Shown: positions 13,265-17,884 of the stretch, one piece after another
Numbering within the stretch: the first letter of the stretch is position 1
Layout of the letters: each line of letters begins with the position of its first letter
Translations under genes and position numbers: made by a program
The notes under the pieces: generated by a model
The model's database searches: none
What the model was told of the DNA's origin: nothing
The model's input: only the letters and a program-made list of their open reading frames with translations
NCBI GenBank assembly: GCA_002398405.1
Contig: DGYN01000016.1
Location: forward strand, 1 to 17,884
Direction: 5' to 3'
From: Caulobacteraceae bacterium UBA5005
Lineage (GTDB): Bacteria > Pseudomonadota > Alphaproteobacteria > Caulobacterales > Caulobacteraceae
Length of the DNA stretch: 17,884 bases

Positions 13265-14448
13265 GCAAAGGCTCCCGAGCGGGCCATGCCTTCGTTCTGG
13301 GTAAAGGCGCCGGGCCTGCGCCGGGTCAGCGCTAGCGCCATGCCCATGGTCAGGCCCATGGCCAGCATGGAGGAGCCGCCGTAGCTGATGAAGGGAAGCG
13401 TCATGCCCTTGGTCGGTATCAGATTGAGGTTCACGGCGATATTGATGAATGCCTGCTGGCCGACCATGACAAACAGGCCCGCCGCCGCGATCTGCTCGAA
13501 GGGATCGGAAAGCTTGATGGCGCGGAGCATCCCCCTGACCAGGATGAAGCCGAAGAGGCCGATCAGGACGAGGGAGAAGAACAGGCCGAACTCCTCGGCC
13601 GCCCCTGAGTAGGCGAAGTCGGTGTGCACGTCGGGCACCTGGCGTTTGAGGACGCCTTCGCCCGGCCCTTGCCCAAACCAGCTGCCCGACGCGATGGCGT
13701 CCTGGGCCCGGTCGACCTGGTGGGTGTCCTGCTTGTCCGGATCGAGGAAGCGGTTCACGCGGCTGGCCACGTGGTCGAAGGCGAAATAGAGCGAGACCGC
13801 CCCCGCGACGGCAGCGGCGCCCAGGCCGACGATCCAGCGGATCGGCACCCCCGCCATGAAGAAACAGGCCCCAAAGGCAATGGTGATCAGGATGGTCTGG
13901 CCGACGTCGGGTTGCATCAGCAGGAGCGCCACCGCCAGGCCGTAGAGAGCGAAGGCGATGGAGACGCCGGGCACTCCCTGCCCTTTCTGTCCTTCGGCGA
14001 ACATCCAGGAGGTGAGGATGACCAGGGCCGGTTTCATGAATTCGGAGGGCTGCAGGGTGAAGCCTGCGAACTCCACCCAGCGAGTCGCGCCCTTGGCCTC
14101 GTGGCCCAGGAGCGGAAGGATGGCCATGATGCCGATGGCGCCCAGATAGACAAAGAAGGAAGTCCGCCGGATCAGCTTGGGCGTCAGCATCGAGACGGCC
14201 AGCATCAGCCCCGCCGCGGCGACGCCAAACACGCTCTGGCGGATGGCGAAGTGGAAGGGATCGTCTATGCCCATACGCGAGGCGGCGGCCGGGCTGTTGC
14301 CGAAGGAAAGCAGGACCCCAAGCACAATAAGGATCGCCGTAGCGCCCAGGAGCCAGCGGTCCATAGTCCACCACCAGACCCCCAGGGGCGAGCGGTCGGT
14401 GCGGGCGAAGACATGAGTCTGCAGGGGATTGGGCTGGGCCGTGGTCAT
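13261..14448 (-). CDS. ftsW: Septal peptidoglycan glycosyltransferase FtsW (SEDS family)
   Basis: Polytopic inner-membrane SEDS protein that polymerises lipid II into septal glycan, working with FtsI. The 395-residue product has about ten hydrophobic segments. Motifs seen: KGATRWVEFAGFTLQPSEFMK (119-139 region), QPDVGQT (179-185), HTDF with D277 (matching the essential aspartate loop of SEDS enzymes) followed by GAAEEFG, and NLNLIPTKGMTLPFISYGGSSM (340-361 region), which is diagnostic. The ATG at 14448 overlaps the murD stop as ATGA, with GGAG 8 nt upstream. Its own stop overlaps the TTG start of murG. The genomic position between murD and murG supports FtsW over RodA. Confidence 0.97.
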   Translation of the reverse strand: MTTAQPNPLQTHVFARTDRSPLGVWWWTMDRWLLGATAILIVLGVLLSFGNSPAAASRMGIDDPFHFAIRQSVFGVAAAGLMLAVSMLTPKLIRRTSFFVYLGAIGIMAILPLLGHEAKGATRWVEFAGFTLQPSEFMKPALVILTSWMFAEGQKGQGVPGVSIAFALYGLAVALLLMQPDVGQTILITIAFGACFFMAGVPIRWIVGLGAAAVAGAVSLYFAFDHVASRVNRFLDPDKQDTHQVDRAQDAIASGSWFGQGPGEGVLKRQVPDVHTDFAYSGAAEEFGLFFSLVLIGLFGFILVRGMLRAIKLSDPFEQIAAAGLFVMVGQQAFINIAVNLNLIPTKGMTLPFISYGGSSMLAMGLTMGMALALTRRRPGAFTQNEGMARSGAFA

Positions 14449-15854
14449 GGGATCGGCTCCTTGGCCAGCGCCAGCTCACGTACGGCGGCGCGGAAAAGAT
14501 CGCCCCTCGCTTCGAAATCAGGGAACTGGTCGAAGGAGGCGCAGGCGGGAGAGAGCAGGATCACCGCCTCGTCGCCGGCCGCCCGCGCATCGGCGAAGGC
14601 CTGCTGGGCGGCCATTTCGATCGTGCCGGAAATCACCGCCGGAGCCCTGCCCTCAAGTTTTTTCGCGAAGTCCTGCGCCGCCTCGCCGACCAGATAGGCC
14701 TTGGCGATCTTGGGGAAAAATTCCGCCAGGCTGTCGATGCCGCCCTCCTTGGCCCTGCCTCCCGCGATCCAATAGAATTTGGGATAGGTGGCCATGGCCT
14801 GACGCGCCGCGTCGGCGTTGGTGGCCTTGGAGTCGTTGATGAATTTCACCTGGCCGATCTGGCCGACCGTTTCCATCCGGTGGGCGAGGCCGGGGAAGGT
14901 GATCAGGCCGGCGGCAGCGTCCTCCATGGAGATGCCAAGCGCCCTCGCCGCCGCATAGGCCGCCGCCGCGTTCTGCCAGTTGTGGCGGCCGGGAAGGCCC
15001 TGGGCGCGCAGGAGGTCGGCCACTTCGACGACCCGGTCGCCAGTGGCGTCATAGAGCACGCCGGAGAGGACGTAGACGCCGCGGCCCATGGCCCGGCCCG
15101 AGGAGATCGGCCAGATGGTGCGTTTGTTGGCGGCGGTGATCTCGGTGCAGATGCGCTGACAGATGGGGTCATCGACGCCGATCACCGCGGTGTCGCCCTT
15201 GCCCTGGTTGAGGAGGATGCGCTTCTTGGCGGCGATATAGCCCTCCATCCCGCCGTGCCGGTCGAGGTGGTCGGGGGTGATGTTGAGGAGCACCGAAACG
15301 TCGGCCTTGAGGCTGGAGGTCAGATCGAGCTGATAGGAGGAGGCCTCGATCACATAGACCGCGCCGGCGTGCATATCGTCGAGGCCAAGCACCCCCAGCC
15401 CGATATTGCCGCCAACCTTGGCGTCGCGGCCCGCGGCGGTGAGGATGTGGCCGAGCAAGGCCGTCGTCGTCGACTTGCCGTTGGTACCGGTGATTACCAC
15501 GACCTTGGGGCGCTTGTGCTCAGGGGTGGCGTTGATGGTGCGGGCCAGGAGTTCGATATCGCCAAGCACCTCGACCCCCGCGGCCCTGGCCTTCACCACC
15601 GTCCAGTGAGGCTCAGGATGGGTTAGCGGTATCCCGGGCGAAAGCACCAGGGCGGCGAAACCGGTCCAGTCCACCGCCGACAGATCGACCAGGGTGAAGC
15701 CTTCCCTCGAGGCGGCGGCGCGGGTCTTTTCGTTGTCGTCCCACAGCGCGACTTCGACGCCTCCGGCCACCAGGGCGCGGGCCGCGGTCAGGCCGGTGCG
15801 GGCAAGGCCGAACACCGCCACCCGCTTGCCTTCGAAACCCTTGACCGGGATCAC
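14445..15854 (-). CDS. murD: UDP-N-acetylmuramoyl-L-alanine--D-glutamate ligase MurD
   Basis: Cytoplasmic ATP-dependent ligase that adds D-glutamate to UDP-MurNAc-L-Ala. The 469-residue product shows the N-terminal UDP-binding fold (VAVFGLARTGL, 12-22), LSPGIPLTHP (71-80), the P-loop GTNGKST (123-129), EASSYQLD (170-177), NITPDHLDRH, the family motif NDSKATNADAA and the C-terminal LLSPACASFDQF, the last two typical of MurD rather than MurC/E/F. The start is a GTG at 15854, with GGAGG about 10 nt upstream; no ATG is available close by. It lies 16 bp after mraY and overlaps ftsW as ATGA. Confidence 0.97.
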   Translation of the reverse strand: MIPVKGFEGKRVAVFGLARTGLTAARALVAGGVEVALWDDNEKTRAAASREGFTLVDLSAVDWTGFAALVLSPGIPLTHPEPHWTVVKARAAGVEVLGDIELLARTINATPEHKRPKVVVITGTNGKSTTTALLGHILTAAGRDAKVGGNIGLGVLGLDDMHAGAVYVIEASSYQLDLTSSLKADVSVLLNITPDHLDRHGGMEGYIAAKKRILLNQGKGDTAVIGVDDPICQRICTEITAANKRTIWPISSGRAMGRGVYVLSGVLYDATGDRVVEVADLLRAQGLPGRHNWQNAAAAYAAARALGISMEDAAAGLITFPGLAHRMETVGQIGQVKFINDSKATNADAARQAMATYPKFYWIAGGRAKEGGIDSLAEFFPKIAKAYLVGEAAQDFAKKLEGRAPAVISGTIEMAAQQAFADARAAGDEAVILLSPACASFDQFPDFEARGDLFRAAVRELALAKEPIP

Positions 15855-15870
15855 CGCTGTTTGCCCTCCC

Positions 15871-16983
15871 CTATCTCAGTTTCAGGGTGGCGAGGCCGGC
15901 GAGCGCCAGCATCACCGAGACGATCCAGAAACGGATCACCACGGTCGATTCCGGCCAGCCGAGCTTTTCGAAATGGTGATGGATCGGGGCCATCAGGAAG
16001 ATGCGCTTGCCGCCGCTCATGCGGAAATAGGCGACCTGGATCATGACGCTGAGCGCCTCGAGCACGAAGAGTCCGCCGATGATCGCCAGGACCAGCTCAT
16101 GCTTTGCGCAGACCGCGATGGCGCCAAGGCACCCGCCGAGCGCCAAAGATCCGGTGTCGCCCATGAAGATCTTGGCGGGGGGCGCGTTATACCAGAGGAA
16201 GCCCAGGCCCGAGCCGATGATGGCCGCGCAGACCACGGCCAGCTCGCCCACGCCGGGGACGAAATGCAGCACCAGATAGTTGGCCGAGACGGTGTTGCCG
16301 ACCAGATAGGCGATCATGCCCAGGGCTCCGCCGGCGATCATCACCGGCACGATGGCCAGGCCGTCGAGGCCGTCGGTCATGTTCACGGCGTTGGAGGCCC
16401 CGACGATCACGAAGGCGGCGAAGGCGATGTAGAACCAGCCGAGGTTGAGGATCAGGTCCTTGAAGAAGGGGAAGGTGACCGAGGTCGCAAGATCGGGCGT
16501 GGTTGAAGGTTCGCCGAACAGGACCAGCAGGACGCAGGCGCCGACGGCGATCAGGGTCTGGAAGACGAGCTTGGTTTTGCCCGAGACCCCGGCCGTCGTC
16601 TGTTTCGTCACCTTGGCGTAGTCGTCGAGGAAACCCAGGACCCCGTATCCGGCGGTCACCAGCAGCACCACCCAGACATGGATGTTGGTGAGGTCCATCC
16701 AGAGGAGCGAGCCGATCAGAAGGCCCGCCAGGATCATGAAGCCGCCCATGGTCGGGGTGCCAGCTTTCTCCAGGACGTGGCGCTGGATGCCGTCGGTGCG
16801 GATCGGCTGGCCCTTGCCCTGTTTGGCCTGCATCCAGCGGATGAAGCGCGAGCCCATGGCGACCACGATGATGAGCGCCGTGAACAGCGCCATCCCGGCC
16901 CGAAAGGTCGTGTAATTCAGAAGGTTAAGGCCGGGGATATAGGTCTCCCCGCCACCCATCGCCTGGAACAGCCAATAGAACAT
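15871..16983 (-). CDS. mraY: Phospho-N-acetylmuramoyl-pentapeptide-transferase MraY
   Basis: Integral membrane transferase that moves phospho-MurNAc-pentapeptide from UDP to undecaprenyl phosphate, forming lipid I. The 370-residue product is rich in membrane helices (about ten). Diagnostic motifs: TPTMGGFMIL (76-85), GFLDDYAKV with D120/D121, NAVNMTDGLDGL (198-209), PAKIFMGDTGSLALG with D276, and MAPIHHHFEKLGWPE (331-345, the HHH motif). The ATG at 16983 follows the murF stop by one base (TGA-G-ATG), so the two are almost surely coupled. Full length, nothing odd. Confidence 0.97.
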   Translation of the reverse strand: MFYWLFQAMGGGETYIPGLNLLNYTTFRAGMALFTALIIVVAMGSRFIRWMQAKQGKGQPIRTDGIQRHVLEKAGTPTMGGFMILAGLLIGSLLWMDLTNIHVWVVLLVTAGYGVLGFLDDYAKVTKQTTAGVSGKTKLVFQTLIAVGACVLLVLFGEPSTTPDLATSVTFPFFKDLILNLGWFYIAFAAFVIVGASNAVNMTDGLDGLAIVPVMIAGGALGMIAYLVGNTVSANYLVLHFVPGVGELAVVCAAIIGSGLGFLWYNAPPAKIFMGDTGSLALGGCLGAIAVCAKHELVLAIIGGLFVLEALSVMIQVAYFRMSGGKRIFLMAPIHHHFEKLGWPESTVVIRFWIVSVMLALAGLATLKLR

Positions 16984-16984
16984 C

Positions 16985-17884
16985 TCAGCCCTCTCCCCGC
17001 GCTTTCAGCGCCGCGGCGACGAGGTGGGCCTTGGACCCGTTGGAGCCCTTGACCATGACCGCGTCGCCCACCTTGGCCGCCCCCGCCACCAAGGGCGCGA
17101 GCTCGGCCGCATCTTTCGCGTAACCGCCGCGCCGAGTCGCAGGAAGGGCTTCCCACAGGGATTTCATCAGCGGCCCCGCGCAGAACACGAGGTCGACCTT
17201 TGCCTCCGCGAGGTCCTTCGCCAGCGCCGCATGGAAACCGGGGGCCTCGGCGCCCAGTTCCAGCATGTCGGTCAGCGCGACGATCCGCCGCCCCCTCACA
17301 GGCCGGGCGCCCAGGGTGCGGATTGCGGATGCCATGGAGATCGGGTTGGCGTTGTAGCTCTCGTCGATCAGGACGAACCCTTCGATCTCCCGCTCTGCTC
17401 CGCGGCCTTCAAGGGGCTCGAACTCCGAAAGGGCCTTCAGGGCGATGTCCCGCGGCACATCCATGGCCTCCAGCGCCAACAGGGCCGCAAGGCTCGTCAG
17501 CCCCCAGTGGTCGGCGGTCTGGCGCATGGAATAGGAAAACGGCAGGCCGTGGATTTGGACCTCGACCTTCGCCTCACGCAGGCCCGCCTCGAACTTCACC
17601 AGCTTGGCGTCGCAGATCGAGGAGGTCCCGAAGGTCTGGACCCTGGCGCCGGCCTTCAGGGCCTCGGCCCGCAGCATCTCGAACCATTTGTTGTCGGCGT
17701 TGAGGATGGCGATCCCACCCTGCTTGATCCCGGCGAACACCTCGGCCTTGGCCTTGGCGATGCCCGCCTCGCCGTCGGGGAAGTTTTCGACGTGAACCGG
17801 GCCGACGGTGGTGATCACCACCACGTCCGGGGCGACCATCTTCACCAGCGGCGTGATCTCATCGGCGTGGTTCATGCCGATCTC
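16985..17884 (-). CDS. murF: UDP-MurNAc-tripeptide--D-Ala-D-Ala ligase MurF (5' truncated by window edge)
   Basis: Cytoplasmic Mur ligase that adds D-Ala-D-Ala, the Ddl product, to complete the pentapeptide precursor. Only the C-terminal 299 residues are visible; the frame is open to the edge, and the first residues EIGMNHADEI form the conserved central motif of MurF, so the ATG inside it (17875) is not the start. Other motifs: TTVGPVHVENF with the following KAEVFAGI (central ATPase domain; K is the usually carbamylated lysine region), DESYNANPISM, a MurF signature in the C-terminal domain, ALTDMLELG and VKGSNGSK near the end. The missing part should hold the UDP-binding domain and the P-loop. 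It is followed by mraY after one base. Confidence 0.96.
   Translation of the reverse strand, partial: EIGMNHADEITPLVKMVAPDVVVITTVGPVHVENFPDGEAGIAKAKAEVFAGIKQGGIAILNADNKWFEMLRAEALKAGARVQTFGTSSICDAKLVKFEAGLREAKVEVQIHGLPFSYSMRQTADHWGLTSLAALLALEAMDVPRDIALKALSEFEPLEGRGAEREIEGFVLIDESYNANPISMASAIRTLGARPVRGRRIVALTDMLELGAEAPGFHAALAKDLAEAKVDLVFCAGPLMKSLWEALPATRRGGYAKDAAELAPLVAGAAKVGDAVMVKGSNGSKAHLVAAALKARGEG

Noticed and set aside
13265..14479. Upstream extension of the murG frame through ftsW
   Set aside because: The extension is an out-of-frame reading of ftsW, rich in Arg, Pro, His and Gly. MurG's standard N-terminus begins at the TTG at 13264 with a good Shine-Dalgarno.
16915..16930. Second CtrA-like site near the start of mraY
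   Set aside because: Minus-strand TTAA is followed after 7 bases by AATT rather than TTAA, and it encodes the ordinary Leu-Asn run of MraY.
1..17884. CRISPR arrays, tRNA/rRNA genes, insertion sequences, phage or defence genes
   Set aside because: No repeated spacer units, no cloverleaf or rRNA signature, and no transposase or integrase motifs were seen on either strand.

Overview
This window is a high-GC chromosomal segment from an alphaproteobacterium, most likely a member of the Caulobacterales (Caulobacter or Phenylobacterium-like). The gene order resembles the division and cell-wall (dcw) cluster of that group. An exact CtrA-type box (TTAA-N7-TTAA), a near-exact one, and GANTC (CcrM-type) sites lie next to cell-wall genes. 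The genus is an inference; no rRNA or other marker gene is present.

Layout, right to left along the minus strand: murF (5' end cut by the window edge), mraY, murD, ftsW and murG form a tightly packed operon. Between murG and murC lies a 2.2-kb block: a short-chain dehydrogenase/reductase gene on the minus strand and a three-gene plus-strand operon. That operon has two paralogous small exported proteins flanking a CxxCxxCC (YkgJ-like) protein. The minus-strand run then resumes with murC, murB, an exported M28 metallopeptidase, ddl, ftsQ and ftsA. ftsZ, usually next after ftsA, is not there. A 241-bp regulatory gap follows, then a MepM-like M23 peptidoglycan endopeptidase on the same strand. 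A bidirectional terminator separates that gene from the 3' part of a plus-strand type-B carboxylesterase, cut by the left edge.

How the genes work together: MurC, MurD and MurF build the UDP-MurNAc-pentapeptide from MurB's product and from Ddl's D-Ala-D-Ala. MraY and MurG make lipid I and lipid II. FtsW polymerises glycan at the septum, FtsQ and FtsA are divisome scaffold proteins, and the M23 enzyme probably cuts cross-links. Most junctions are 4-bp start/stop overlaps (ATGA, GTGA, TTGA) or gaps under 20 bp, so translation is probably coupled.

The most interesting signals are regulatory and organisational. (1) The ftsA-M23 gap has a promoter-like element with an exact CtrA box over the expected start site, at the place where ftsZ would be expected. 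(2) A CtrA-like box lies inside a 25-codon island of A/T-ending codons near the end of ddl, about 130 bp before ftsQ. (3) The small paralog/CxxCxxCC/paralog cassette splits murG from murC. No mobile element, CRISPR array, tRNA or rRNA was seen, and I found no clear evidence of a wholly new multi-gene system; the cassette in (3) is the only candidate.
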